NCBI RefSeq assembly: GCF_001039355.2 | Contig: NW_019775959.1 | Coordinates: forward strand, 91,378 to 155,377 | Direction of reading: 5' to 3' | Length of the DNA: 64,000 nt | From: Lingula anatina | Lineage: Eukaryota; Brachiopoda; Lingulata; Lingulida; Lingulidae | Shown here: one piece after another, positions 23,796 to 36,811 of the stretch | How positions within the stretch are numbered: the stretch's first letter is position 1 | Layout: each line of letters opens with the position of its first letter | Made by a program: the position numbers and the translations under genes | Notes under the pieces: model-generated | Databases searched by the model: none | Seen by the model: only the letters and a program-made list of their open reading frames with translations | Told to the model about the DNA's origin: nothing

Positions 23796-26700
23796 ATGTA
23801 CGCGCAACTAGCTGCTGCGGTATTTCTTTCTACAGGTAAGTAATAAACTGTATGGATGTTTGAATATCACCTGTCAAGCGTTTAAATGTGACAGAGGGGG
23901 GGGGGGGGGGATAAGGAAAATGAGAGCCGACTGGTGTTTCACAAGAAAATAGAAAGATTCTCAGTTAAACCAGAACCAAATGGCTCAAATGGTGGACCGA
24001 ATGGCTCAAATGGTAGAGTGCTCGCCTTTGGTGACGGAGGTCGTGGGTTCAATCCCGGCCGGGTCATACCAAAGGCCATTATGAAACTGGTACCTGCTAT
24101 CTCCTCGCTAAGCACTCAGCACATAGAGATTGAAGTAGGGAAGGTAGCACTGATAATTGTGTCACTTAACCCTGAGCGCCAGGGAGATGAGAAAGAGTTA
24201 GAATGAAAAACGATACATAATGAATAATCAGGCATGAGTTTGATGATTTATGATATGTATACTTGTACATTCAATGTATAACATATATTACGGAGAAATA
24301 AATAAACCTAAATTATAATTATAAAAAAAAATATTGTGACAAATATGTAACTAATAAACGTGGTTAGTTATAAATCAGCCATGGGACCATGGAACCACAT
24401 CTTCATAAAGCCATTAGTCATATTGCAAACGTTATACTCAAAGTAGCCTATAGAGGTGAAACGGGTCGTGAAATTGTACTTCAGAGCTTGGACATATGAT
24501 ATTTATGATATTAATTAAATTGCTTTTTAGATGTAACAAAGAGATGTCATTTAACACGTAGTTATTTGTCTTCATTTTTATTTCAGTTGCACTTGCAACT
24601 TCATACCAAGGTAAATTGATCGGCTCATTAAGTGAGCTTGCTCATCAAGTTAGGGGAACGGTGTACGCGGTGGATGAAAAACGATTAAGGATAACTGGAT
24701 TCAACTATGACGGCAAAGGACCAGGTTGGTTAGAATTATTGAAGTAGTATATTATTAGCTAAAAACTTGAGCCTTTTTTTTATCAAATAAGCTGATGACT
24801 ATACCCTTTTGAATTTACTGAGTAGAACCCAACGATATTGATTAAATTTGACGCCACTTACAAACATTACGATATTTCAGCTAAGTGAATACCAAACATT
24901 GCATGCTGGAGACATGGTCATATTTTCCTTCTAGCATGTTTCTCAAATGTAGGGTCCAGTTTTCAAGAATGTTCAAAAACAAGTTTGGAGTGTATGGAAT
25001 GCCATTTTATTTATAGATGGTTTACACCAGTATGGATTCGCATTGATGAGACTAGTCACGTTATGGAAGAGCAGTTTATATAAAGAATTCTTTGTACATA
25101 GATAACACTTGTACACTAGAATATGGCATTGACACTATTGCAGGTAGTTTCACTGATCGGCACGGAAGATTTAACGTCTTTCATATAATTCTCCCGTTCC
25201 TTCACTTTCAATTTACACAAAAACAATGCGATATTTGTCTTTATTTCTAGATGCATATTTTTATATTGGCCTGCACACAAACCCCAGTGCTACACCCGAT
25301 TCTCAAGGAATAAAAATTCCAGATGAAAAAGGAAGGTAAATATAGAGCTACATATACTAAAAACAGTCTTGCTCTATTCGTTTTTCAGAGCAATATGTCA
25401 TCAATTTTTCTAGACAAAATGTCAGGATCAAGTCAGATCCTTTTTTTAGAAACTTGCATGTATCTCTACAGTTTTACTATAAATTTATTTTTCCAATAAA
25501 AAAACTGCAGGTGCCACCTTGGGGTAGGCTTTTTCATGTTTTTTGAGGACAAAGATATAGGCAATTCTCTGTTATCTATCTATATGGTACAAGTATGTTT
25601 GTTTTTCCCCAGTCATAGGTTTGTTTTCAACATATTTTAACTACCAAAGTTGCTTCGGAGTTGGAGTTCCTGCTTTCTTAATTGTCATCATAAATGAGCT
25701 TGTAGCTGACATACCTCTGGGACTTTGCCACAGAAATACCAATTATTTTTTACCAGGTGTCACCAACCATTATCTGCTAGTGCATACCAACTAACACTTT
25801 AACTGTAGATTTGTCAGAACACCATCTATTCACTGTGTGTACAAAAACAGTCTAGGTGACCAAGTTTTCATTTAAGTCCCAAAAAAACTGATTCACATAC
25901 CTATCAATGCTTTATGAAAAACTGCAAATATACTGTTCTTCACTTTTTTACAAAAATAGTCTCAGTGACCAAAATTCCCATTTAAGCCCTTTAAGAAAAT
26001 AGCATGCTACAAAAAATGCTGATCTGAAGATTCTAATCTTAAGATTAAAATATGCTGGGAAAAGAAATGAGTAGAAAATTAAGTGCTTGTTGGATATGTC
26101 CCTGCAGGTAATTCAGCAGTAATTTGGTGACACAGGAGGCAGTCACCGGCTGCTACCATTTAATACTAGCTGTCTGTTACTAGAATTATTCGTCTTTCGG
26201 CATGCATAATGATCAATATGATGAAGGATTTTACAGGTAATAATTTTTAAATTTTCCCTCTTGTTGATTCCTTTCAGTTAATACTTATTAAGAAGTATTT
26301 TTTCCAAGGTATGCCTGGTGAAATTTTTGTGTCACTAAAATAATGAAATATAGCATGTATAAAGAGCTTTACCTTCATTATTACAAAAAAAAAAGAAAAG
26401 AATTTTAAAATTTTATTTTCCAAGGGAGGCTTCTTATAATGGCAAAGGATAATATTTGATTTTTCATTAGTGCAACAAGAAAAAATGTTTGCATAAAATG
26501 TTTAGTATTAAGGAAAATCACCAAAAGGGTGATCAAAACTTGTTTCATGAAGTACTCTGAGAATTCCCTCCATTAAATCCTTTCAAACTGAACTGGTGCA
26601 TTTTAGGAAAATTTTGATCAGTGTTTATAATTTACATGTGCCCCTGTCAGTTACCTCTTTCAGTGTGCTAGTATTTATTGCTGTCTGTATGCACTCATGT

Positions 26701-29700
26701 GGCCTCTCATAAAAGCACTTCAAGTATATACATATATACTTAGAAAATACCTAGATCAAGTAAAACAAGAATGCATTTATTTAACTTTTCAGTCCTGGAA
26801 TTCTCTCTGCGTATAACAATGCAGATATCATATTGACTCTGCCCAGTGGCTACACCTTGCAACAAATCAAGTGGTTGTCAGTGTGGTGTGTTCAATTTGC
26901 TGTAAGTAAAGAAGACTCTGTTAAGTTTTACTTAATTATTTTATATATATCAGAAGATTAAGGTCAAAGGGTTGACCTAATGAATCATAAATGGATACAT
27001 TCTTATGAATTATGCTGTTAAGCCCCAGGTGTTAACATGAAAACTGAAGCTTTATGTCTAACTTGTAGGTATTCCCAAAGCAAACAAATTGTACTTAACA
27101 TTACTTGAAGGACAAACTGTGACTACATGTTTGAAAGAGTTTATGAATTGAATTAATAAATTAAAAGTTATTGAAATACATACTCCTGTATACCTGTATA
27201 TGTTACCTTGTATAACAACCAAATGGTATAATTCTTAAGATTTATGTTAACAAAACTGGTTTTCCATTATAGGCTGATTTTGGTCATGTGATTTTCCCAG
27301 CAAACTTTGTTCCTCCAAGGCCCACAAATATTGGGGAATTTTCACGCTTTCAGCATGGTTTGCGGTCAGGTGATATCACTGTTCTGGATGCCAAGACTTT
27401 TTTGATTCCTGCATTGCACTATGATGGCCTGGGCCCAGGTTAGTTAATATATATATATGAAAAAATAGTGCATTTACATAGTTTCAACTAATAACTAATT
27501 ATACATACAAAGGTGGTATTTATGAGATATACAGGAAGTGATTCTTGACATCTCAACCTGTGTTGTGTGGTTACACAAGGTTGGAATGAAAATATTTGCA
27601 CTATTTGTTTTGATATTTATTTTAAAGAGATAACATTACGTAATTTTAACTAATTAACATTATTTAATGCTATACAATATCTAACACCATTCTTTAATAG
27701 AGGGACCTTTCAATAAAAGCGGCCACTACCGGCCAAATTTCGAACACTATTTATCTGTGTTTGTCATTTACCTATCCTTTGGCTTGGATTAATATTTAAG
27801 TTTAGTTTATCTCACTGTAACATATGAAAATGAAAATGAAAATATGAATACAATTTTTGTGAATATGATAGTAATGAGGAGACATAAAAATTCATATGAA
27901 CTTTTAAACCAAAGTTTATCTTATTTTTAAAAGAAATCAGCAGTTCAATGAAAAAAAAAAACATTATACCCGTTTAAGAAAAACATGGTTAACACTTTCC
28001 TTTGTGAAGCAGGCCCCTAATGACAGTTACCAGTCAGTTGCTGTGATCAGACAAGTGTCAGCTCAGCAATGCACCACCTGAGGAAAAGGAGAGACTGATA
28101 ATGAAATTTCAGTAGCTTATACATTTTTGTTTGTTTGAATGCACAGCTTTTTGGTTGACTGCTATAAAAATCATTGTTACTGTTTTTTTTTCAGCTGCAT
28201 TTTTCTGGGTTGGGACTGGTCCCAGACCAGATTCCACTGGATTGAAAGTCCCAGATGAAGATGGCAGGTATACAAAAATAATTTCCTGCTAAAATTTCAA
28301 GTCAAAGTGGTGTCTATTTTAATTTAACATTTTCACCGTAATCTTCAAAATCCATCAGTTATTATTTATAAGGTAAATGGAAATAAATTCAGGAAATTAT
28401 TCATTAAATTAAATTTGAATTTTCAGTTTAACTAGACTGAAGAGATATACTGGTGAAACCATACAAATTCGTCTCCCTGGTGATCTCACAGTGTTCGATA
28501 TCAACTGGCTCAGTATGTGGTGCATAGACTTTAATGCCAACTTTGGCCATGTTCTGATTCCAGCCAATCTTAATGTACCCCCATACATAGCAGACCAGGT
28601 AAGCATTTGAGGGACACTCTGTAATTGATAATTATTTTACTGCCCTCTGTGTAAAACTCTCTTTTCAATAAAATATAACTATGTGAGATTTGAAAAGAAG
28701 ATGCTTGAAATTGAATGCACTATGGACATATAGAATGGAGATTGGCTGGTGTTTTCACAGCATGCCAAATAGCTAGGTGACTCAATGCTCACTTTATATG
28801 TTAACTAGTAGCAAAAACTGGGCATGTAAAAACTGATACCTTGTCTGTTAGTTTTAAAGTAAAATTATAATTTTGATATACATAGGCGAGTATACACTTA
28901 TATATATGTTTGTGATCTTTTATTCTATTATCATTGTCAGAATCTTTGAATGTATATATTCATGTATTCAGGGTATGTCAAGTATGAACTGTGAACCTCT
29001 CACTGAGAAGTTTCATGTTGCCTGGGCTGTAAATGTCTCACATATCACGCTGGAACTCACCGGAATCATTGGTATGTATTATTTTCAAAAAGTCACATAT
29101 TCACAAAAATCAAGTACTCTTTTTTATATGAAAAGCATACTGTTTCATCTGCCTCACCTAAACACAGCATATGGTATCTGTCAATATTGCAACTCCAAAA
29201 TTCTGTGTTGCCTATTTTGTAAAACAAAGTTAATTTCAGCTGACGAGGATTACATGGCATTTGGTCTGAGCGGCTCTGACACGGGGACTCAGATGATTGG
29301 TGCTGATGTGACTGTGGCATGGTACGACAGCCAGACTGGACCCAGAGCTGTGGATTACTACATGTCAGCCAAGAGCCAGGTTGGCAGTTTTCCCATCAGT
29401 TTAATACTTAGATTTTGTCCATGCTCCATTCCATCATATTTATCTTAGGAGGCCCACTTAACATCAGGGTATATAGATTTTGACTAAATTGTGTTAATGT
29501 TTACTCAATATGTGTCCATAAATGCACTGTCCATTACTATATACAGGGTATATACATTAATGTACATTGATGTTTTAAGTGTTCCAATGGTGTTGGAGTG
29601 TGTCCAGACATTGAAAACTCCACCCCAGGGACAGAGAGTGTTAATGATGTCAGTGGAGACCAAATGAATGGCATTACTCGCATCAGATTTACAAGACCAT

Positions 29701-32700
29701 TGAATACTGGTATATTAATATTAATTTTTTCATTGAATCAGATAAAAGCTATGTATAGATTTAGGAAAGCAGATTTTGAAACAAAATTATTTCCATTTCT
29801 GTCACTCTTGGACAAAGATTGATAAGATTGATAAAGATTTGAATAAAATTATTTGTGATAAGTTATGGACAATAAACATTTTTTTAATTAGAATTTTAAT
29901 ATTCATACTGTTATAAGGCATTTCAATATCTACTAATTCAGGTGAAGCAACTGATAAACCGATCCGTCTTGATAGAGAGATGTACCTTGCCTGGGCCATT
30001 GGTCCCATCAATCCTGATAAACGGGCAGCTTACCATACTGTTCGGACTACAGGTACAAATATACCTTATATTTAATACCATTTCAAATGAGAAATTTGAA
30101 AAGGTTAGATGGATTTCTCTTATAAATTCAACAATTTTACAGTGCTAAAAAGAAGCAAACATTTTAACACAATTACAATTATTTTATTTTCAGTAAATCT
30201 GAAACAGGTATTTGGGTCCCATAAAATGTAAAAAAAATTTTGACAAACTAAATCTTTGTGAGCTGGCTCTTGAAGAGATGTTCTTCTCCATATTATGCAT
30301 CTATTAAAATGGTCTGCAAACATGATGCATATGATAAATTGTATTTGTCAAATTGACAAAATTATATTATAACTGGGTATTTTAAATACTAATAGGTAAT
30401 GCAATTGACAGAATATGCTGATCTTTATATATCAAAACTGTTATATAGGGAGTCAGAAATTGCAGTTTGGAAGAAATACCAGATATAACTGCCCAACACT
30501 TACAAATAAAGGCTCTAATGAAGGAAAAGCCCCATGGACTGTCAAGAAATTGAGTGGTGCTGATGGGAAAGTTTTCACTGTGAGAATTGGTCCAGCTGGT
30601 TCTGACAGAGGGTACAAAGCAATTACAGGTGAGGGACACTTTAGTATGTAACAAGTACACCATCTAATATAATATATATATAAAGTCCAAATTAGATAGC
30701 CCATTTTAATTTTGGGGATTAAATTGTACAAAATTGCAACTGCAGAATTAAATTTTTCACCCTGCATTTCCTTGAAGTTTGCAAAACATCATAGTGCTTT
30801 CAGTCCAAAACAGTCCCTGCATGGGAAACATGAAAATTTCTAAATGACCGCCAAATACAATAGATATATATTAACACACAACACCAGTCTTTTGATTTTG
30901 ATAAATACTGTGGTATAAAACATATTTAGTATGCACTGTGCACTTGCCAAATGGTTGTGTCAGTAGTAATATAAAATACATATGACTGACATCTCAATGT
31001 TTAATTGCTTGTAGTCGCAGTACAGCACTAAGTTGGCCAAATATTGCATCAAATGGTTGAAGGCAATTTATGGTCTCCTTTCATTAGTGTTCGGTTGCAA
31101 AGGTTTCAAATAATACTAAACATTTTGAAACATTGGTTTAATAAAAAGTTACTTTTTGGAGAAGCTACATGGTACTGGTACTTCATAAAGACCTAATGAC
31201 TATCAACTTTTATTCATGATGGAACGAATTTCATTAATATGAGTCAATGTAATTGTTGTCAATGTAAAATATCAGCATTGTCTTCTTACTTTTAGGACGT
31301 ACTTCATGGGGCATTGCCTTGTACATAAATGACAGCATCATCCCAGAATTGACACTTAAAAGAGGGGAGAATTATACATTCCTGGTGGAGTCTGGTGACT
31401 CTGATGCAAACCAGGCCAAGTACCATCCATTTTATATCACAGATGATTCATCTGGAGGCTATAGCCAATATACCACACCTGCACAGAGAGAGGTATACAC
31501 ATTAAAGCAATAATTCTTATTTTATAGCAAAAACAAATAAGTATATATGAAAATATATTAATGACAAAAATATGAAATAATATAATAAATGAAAAATTTG
31601 CATGGCACATAATTTGTGTCATGTTTTTTAGTAATTTATGGTTTTTATTTATTTTTTAATATGTGAAGTAATGAATACATTAAGAGACATTGATGTACTC
31701 TTCCATGCCACAGGGATACTAAGAATAATTCCAGTTTCAATTATTTACACTACAAATTAAATCTCTACGAGAATAGCTATATTTTCTTCTTATTGACTGC
31801 AAAGTTCTTTCACCTGAACAGGTAAACGTACCAAGTAAGGTTATATAAAAAACTTCATATTTCAGGCTGTTAAAATATTCCCAGGCAGAAATGAATCCCA
31901 ACATCCTGTGGATTACCAAGGTAAGGATGGTCTTTTAAAATTTGATGCACTAAACATTTAAAATAATTTTTAATAAATCTAAGAAGAATTGCAAACACAG
32001 TTAAAAGTGCATGGCAACAACCATGTGGACAACAGGAAACAGATATGTCTGTACACATAATAAAAAAGACTACAGTTGAAACTTTTGATATTCATGTCAA
32101 TTCCAGTTGGAAGACTGTGTGAATGGGAAGTCACTTCTAACACCAACATCGATGCAGCAACATTTGACGAATTTTTCAAAGGTCTTAGACTGAGATGTTC
32201 AGTAAATGGCACAGTGGGTGTATTCCATTGGACTCCAGATAAAAACACCCCAGATACTGTGTATTACCAGGTAGATTCTGAAGTCTCTTATAGGATTTTA
32301 ATACACAAACAGGAGCTTGTTCAATAAAGTTTTACAGTTCATCAAAATTGAATACATCAGATACACTTGGTATGTTATAAGCATCAAAATTTGCTTTAAG
32401 ATTTTGTATCATGCTCATATAAATTTCTAGAATTTTAAGTCCAATACCTCACAAATACCCATCAACTCCCTTACACAACTGTTTAAAAGAAATGTTTTGT
32501 TCTTCTGCATTATCTAAATTGACTTTTCTCATGACAGTCAAAATATCAATATGTGGAATGAATACATTTCGTTTTAGTGCTACACTCACAGGTTCCTGGG
32601 ATGGAAAATACATGTTGTGGATGATTATCCAACTACCACTGCCGGATCCTCATCTGTGGCTGCTGGATATTATTGCATCTTAGGGCTGCTTCTATTTTTT

Positions 32701-32721
32701 CTTGGTTTTCAATGTTGGTGA
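23796..32721 (+). CDS. Skeletor-like DM13-DOMON protein, copy B (667 aa, putative GPI anchor)
   Basis: Sixteen exons: 23796-23835, 24587-24724, 25251-25335, 26793-26901, 27273-27438, 28195-28267, 28427-28598, 28972-29071, 29240-29379, 29580-29709, 29942-30052, 30449-30628, 31296-31492, 31866-31920, 32107-32270, 32578-32721. They sum to 2004 nt. Intron phases and most exon lengths match gene A, so the two are tandem duplicates. The order is signal peptide, DM13 twice (WLSVWCVQF, WLSMWCIDF), DOMON (about 262-420) and a cupredoxin-like domain with YHPFYITDD (His525) and CYTH (Cys621, His624). The last 17 residues are mostly hydrophobic after a small-residue stretch AGSSSVAAG, as in a GPI-attachment signal. 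Unlike copy A it has no Ser/Thr repeat tail. Substrate and cofactor are not known. Confidence 0.95.
23976..24310 (+). mobile_element. tRNA-derived SINE in intron 1 of gene B
   Basis: A pol III-type head is visible: an A-box-like TGGCTCAAATGG (present twice, about 23981 and 24002) and a B box GGTTCAATCCC at 24046-24056. A body with CTCCTCGCTAAGCACTCAGC follows, resembling the conserved central part of widespread marine-invertebrate SINEs as I remember them. The 3' part is AT-rich with AATAAATAAA. Same strand as the gene. Confidence 0.8.
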
Positions 32722-34098
32722 GCATGGAATCAAAATCCATTAGACAGGAGAATAAATATTTCCTAGTCTTGCAGTCTGTGAGGAATTTTTTGCATAGGCA
32801 GCAGATAACATAAGTTGTGTAAACCAGAAGATAATTTCTCAGTTGACCCACTGGGGAACGTATGTCTTTATTTACTGAGAAATATTGCACAATTTAATAA
32901 CAATGCAGTTATAAACATGTGGTCCTTTATTTTAAGAGTAATCACAACAAGATAGTTGGGTGTCAAATTTTATTTAAAAAAAAAAAAGACATTATGTACA
33001 AATTGTAAGACTAGTACAGTTGTATTTATTTCACGCTCTTTTAATTTCAAAAAGTGTAAGTAAATTGCGTGTAAAATTGATGCCATTATATTTAAATGGC
33101 AGTAACCTCAGCTTTTATCTTGGTAGACAAAATTAAAGGATAAATGGCTGTTTCTTGTAAAACAATATTACACTAATGAAAATATACAATGTCTTTGCAC
33201 TATGATGTATAAAGCTAAAGCAGTAGCTTTAAATAAAAAAGGCAAGTTAAATAATAAAAGAGATGATCTTTCATTTTAGTGTCATTCTTATCAAAACAGT
33301 TCTGACACAAACACTTTCCTCCTTGATATCTAAGCCAAGGGTTCAAATGCATAATTAAATAACTGCACTTCCACATAAGTAGTAGTTGTTTTTCATTTGC
33401 TAGTGCATCTTTAAAATTTATATTTGAAATTCTGCACCTACACTATATCAATTAGAAAAATTACACATCCACAAAATTGGCTTCAAATTTTTGCAGATGA
33501 TAATCAGATATACACCCTCAGTAAGATTCAGTATCCTGACAGCTCTATGAAACATCCATATTTTTTAAAAACTTGCATGGGTGGTCAAAACTGATGATAC
33601 ACTACAGCAAAGCCAAACTACTGATCATCTTCAATACATCTTGACAGAACATGTAGAAAAAACGAAGTATAAATATCAGGGCAAAGCATTTTTCATTATT
33701 AAAGACAACTTTTCAAAAAAAAAAAAAATAATAATAATAATAAATTAATAAATAAAATAAAATAAAAAATAAATAAATAATAATAAAGTAATTAAATAGA
33801 AATATCCTTTCAAACAGCTTGTGAAAAAGACGTTCTGTGGGCTATTTATGATTGCAAGGCCATGTTTTGTCAGGCCTGCAGGTCGACCTAAGGAACCCTT
33901 AGTACTCAGTGTTCTCTACGACCTGTTTTCAGGTGGCGCTGTGCCACCTTATTGAGTTTTGTGCCACCTTATGTAAACGGCCCGCCACCATTATTTTGAG
34001 CAATGAGCAGACCTTCAGATTATTTTCTTGTAGAAAAGTGAGATATTAAACTTGAACTTGATTGGCTTGACTGTCGTTTTTGCATCACTTTGACACTA
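32722..34098. other. Downstream region of gene B, no gene seen
   Basis: Contains the presumed gene B 3' UTR (AATAAA near 32751) and an A/T simple repeat at about 33717-33790. I see no exon with conserved motifs. Confidence 0.6.
33717..33790. repeat. A-rich simple repeat (ATAA/AATA)n
   Basis: A poly-A stretch followed by ATA and AATA repeats. Possibly the tail of an old retroposon, but no element body could be recognised. Confidence 0.8.
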
Positions 34099-34245
34099 AC
34101 ATATCGAAAAGATACATAGTACATTTGCCGCTCACGTACGCAGTTGTAGCCAATTTGGACCATGTGCTCTTCACGGATGACGTTTGTGAAAAGTAGTCAT
34201 AGCGATAGACTGATTTTGTCAAGTGCTCCATTTACCCCGCCTTAT
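34099..34245 (+). repeat. Direct repeat, copy 1 (pair with 34711-34860)
   Basis: Shares ATATCGAAAAGATACAT, GACCATGTGCTCTTCA and GACGTTTGTGAAAAGTAGTC with the second copy about 610 bp downstream, at roughly 85-90 percent identity by eye. The two copies flank the first exon of the TTF-type gene remnant. They could be promoter repeats or remnants of long terminal sequence. Confidence 0.8.
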
Positions 34246-34314
34246 CTACCGACTATTACAGAATTTTATTGCAAAAAAAAAATTAAATATAGAAACACGT
34301 AAGATCTCTAAGCA

Positions 34315-35369
34315 ATGGCGTCAAAGCAGAGCACGTTGACGTCTTTTTTTAAAACCCACGGAGAGTCACATTCATCAAACAAATTAGTGGATACATCCGT
34401 ACAGGTAAATGACGAAACGACCAGCGAACCAGCACCTAAAAAATCCAAACATAGGACGGAGTTTTACGCTCCGTGGTTGAAGAAGTATACATGGCTTTGA
34501 CATGAACCCGATGAAGGTAAGTTGACTACATTATTCATCATTAACGTTATAAAATTTTATAAATTTCACCATATCTTGCGTTTGTTACCTCATTACTTAC
34601 TGGAATCTATATGCAACTGGAAAATAAAACCAAACCAATCACTTTAATGTCAGGGATGTTGCTTTAATACATATGTATTTCTTTCGTATTACAAGAAAAC
34701 GTGGTCGCTAATATATCGAAAAGATACATTGTACATTTACCAATCACGTAGGCAGTTTTAGCCAGTTTCGACCATGTGCTCTTCATGAATGACGTTTGTG
34801 AAAAGTAGTCTTGCATTGGGATAGGCTGGTTTTGTCACGTGCTCCGTTTACCCCGCCTTTATGCTTGTATAAGGAAGTAGATTGACAGTCTTGAATATTA
34901 GACCTGCCCTTCCCGCAATCCACTTGAACGTGAGCAATCCCAATGAGATGATGTATTCATACGTTTTTAATCCGGAATGATTAGATTATTTTTAAAATGT
35001 GAGAAGCTTTACGAGACTTTGAACCCATTTGTTAATTTAAATATCAATAAAAGTTCATTCACAGTCATTTAGAGCAGGGCAAAGGCAGCAACGTCGATGC
35101 TATCGTATATATGTCCGACGGAAGATCGTTGCGTCGTTAAATTATTATGTAATGCTACATAAACATCAAATACCATTGTTTAACAATAGAAATGCATTGT
35201 TTCAGGTATGTTTTGTGCCTGGTGTTCAAGCCATGGTCAAAGGTCCAAGAAAGGCACTGACATCTGGACCAAAGTTGGGTGCCAGACGTACAGAGAAGAC
35301 ACTATTAAGAGACATAAACAGTCCACCATGCATCAGGTGTCTCACAGTTCTCACATAAAAACAATGTGA
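34315..35369 (+). pseudogene. TTF-type zinc-finger (ZNF862/C17orf113-like) N-terminal fragment
   Basis: Exon 1 (34315-34516) encodes a Ser/Thr-rich start and the motif WLKKYTWL. Exon 2 (35206-35369) encodes MFCAWCSSHG and TIKRHKQSTMH, the start of a TTF-type zinc finger shared by hAT-derived and ZNF862-like proteins. The junction GATGAAG to GTATG is in phase. An in-frame TGA at 34498-34500 lies between WLKKYTWL and the Glu-Pro-Asp-Glu that precedes the junction. A second stop ends exon 2, and no hAT dimerisation region follows. I judge this a dead fragment of a transposon-derived gene. Confidence 0.65.
34711..34860 (+). repeat. Direct repeat, copy 2 (pair with 34099-34245)
   Basis: Second copy of the block described at 34099-34245, lying inside the apparent intron of the TTF-type remnant. 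Confidence 0.8.
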
Positions 35370-35703
35370 AATGCCGTATGTTTCAGAGATTTATTCAAAA
35401 ATAAAAGTGAATTTTAATTCAGAGCCATGACTATTGTTTATATAAAGTAAAACTTGACACAGGAACATCTACAAAATGATCATAGTTATCATTAAAGAAA
35501 TGATGAATTCTCTTACCATAAAAATGACCTTTTAGACTTCTAAAATTGCCCAGAATGCAGGTATTTGCACCAATTTTTCAAAATTTTCCTGGGGGAGCAT
35601 GCCCCCGGACCCCCCTAGCATGGCGAGTTCCTTTGGCCCTCGCTTCCGGAGACCCTCACTATAACTGCTCTTCCCCCACCTTATAATTTCAAGTTGTGGA
35701 GAA

Positions 35704-35903
35704 CACTGGTACTGTTAAGTTGCCAGACGGGAATGCCCAGGAAATATTCAAAGGAGTCTTTGGTGCTGGGATGCACAAATTTTAAGAGGACAACAATAAA
35801 GGACCACCAAATAAGTGAGGGACATACGGCTGCAGCGAAAGAGAATACGGAGAATATGGGGAATAGAGAAATCCAACAGAAAATGAAGCCCACATGTCCC
35901 TGA
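35704..35903 (+). pseudogene. Second TTF-like zinc-finger fragment
   Basis: The frame reads LVLGCTNFKRTTIKDHQISEGH, which has the GCTNF...TIKDH...GH pattern of the second half of a TTF or related BED-like finger. It ends at a stop at 35901. It lies downstream of the first TTF fragment but is separated by non-coding sequence, so it may be a different copy. Confidence 0.5.
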
Positions 35904-35947
35904 AAAAACTAAACAAAGCTTGGTACCACAGATTGGTGATACTCTTT

Positions 35948-36155
35948 AGCCAAGTTCTTGCACATTGATAAAGTCAGTATTCCAATCAATATTGATGCTG
36001 TTCCCTCGTTAAGAAGCTCCAATTCTCAGTTTTGGTCAATTCTTTGTAGACTAGCTTATACAGAGCAATTCTTGCCTTTTACAGTTGGTCTTTTTAGTAA
36101 AGATAGTAAGCCACAAATATTAAGGAATATTTGCATGATTTCATCTGTGAAATGA
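35948..36155 (+). pseudogene. Transposon ORF fragment with INIDAVPSLRSSNSQFW motif
   Basis: The open stretch encodes INIDAVPSLRSSNSQFWSIL. From memory, a common but poorly characterised invertebrate transposon protein carries INIDG-PL-KSS-QFWPIL at the equivalent place. No full-length protein surrounds it. Family assignment is tentative. Confidence 0.4.
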
Positions 36156-36299
36156 GAGCAAGCAACATAACTGAAACCACACATCTGGCACGGTACCCAC
36201 ATGATCTCCACTGGCTTATCAGCAGAAAATAGAAGACATCACTTCTGATATCATAAATCATGTCAATCAACCTTTTTCTAATTTCCACATTACACAAGG

Positions 36300-36811
36300 G
36301 AGTTCAGTTTTGTGTTTCAAAAGGAAGAGTATGATGTCTATACAAGACTTTCAGACTCTGAAAATGGGGCAATGGATATTGAAAAGGAGACTCGTAATCA
36401 GAGCATGAATAAAACCTGGCATGACTTGAGAAAACACCACCTGACTTCTCCCACTTCAAAGACATTTACATGAGAAGAGCTAACCATGACACTCTTGCAA
36501 CTCAGCCTCTCAAACAAAAGAACATAGAGACACCTGCTATGAAGTTTGGAATTGATAATGAACCTGTGGGGAACCGTGTGAGAGGCAGAGAAACCATTAC
36601 AGAAAGTGAATATCCGAAACTAAAAGATTCTGGGGGAATCGAGATCTTGTCAGTGGAAAATGACACAAAGTCTCTGGAAGACCTGCTTGGGCCATACACA
36701 CCAAAAAATCTAAGAGATTCTCTGGTTCAGGCAAAAGCTTACATCAGGCCCATACAAAATCCATTAAAAATAGATCAGGATGGTGAAAAGGTTAGTCTAC
36801 ATTGTTTATAG
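36300..36811 (+). pseudogene. YqaJ-like nuclease fragment 1 (one frameshift)
   Basis: Two overlapping frames together show the start of a YqaJ-type restriction-fold exonuclease: IEKETRNQSMNKTWHDLRK in one frame, then AMKFGIDNEPVGN in another after a frameshift near 36470. Family members carry R-x-x-x-x-TAS followed by a G-x-x-NE motif whose Glu is catalytic. The downstream core is missing. Such ORFs are common in mollusc-type genomes and are usually transposon-linked. Confidence 0.5.

Noticed and set aside
24000-24075. A true tRNA gene
   Set aside because: Box A and box B are present but the arms do not pair into a cloverleaf, and a SINE body follows.
28873-29448. A 191-residue single-exon protein
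   Set aside because: It spans exons 8 and 9 of Skeletor-like gene B plus the in-frame intron between them; the conserved parts are just the two exons.
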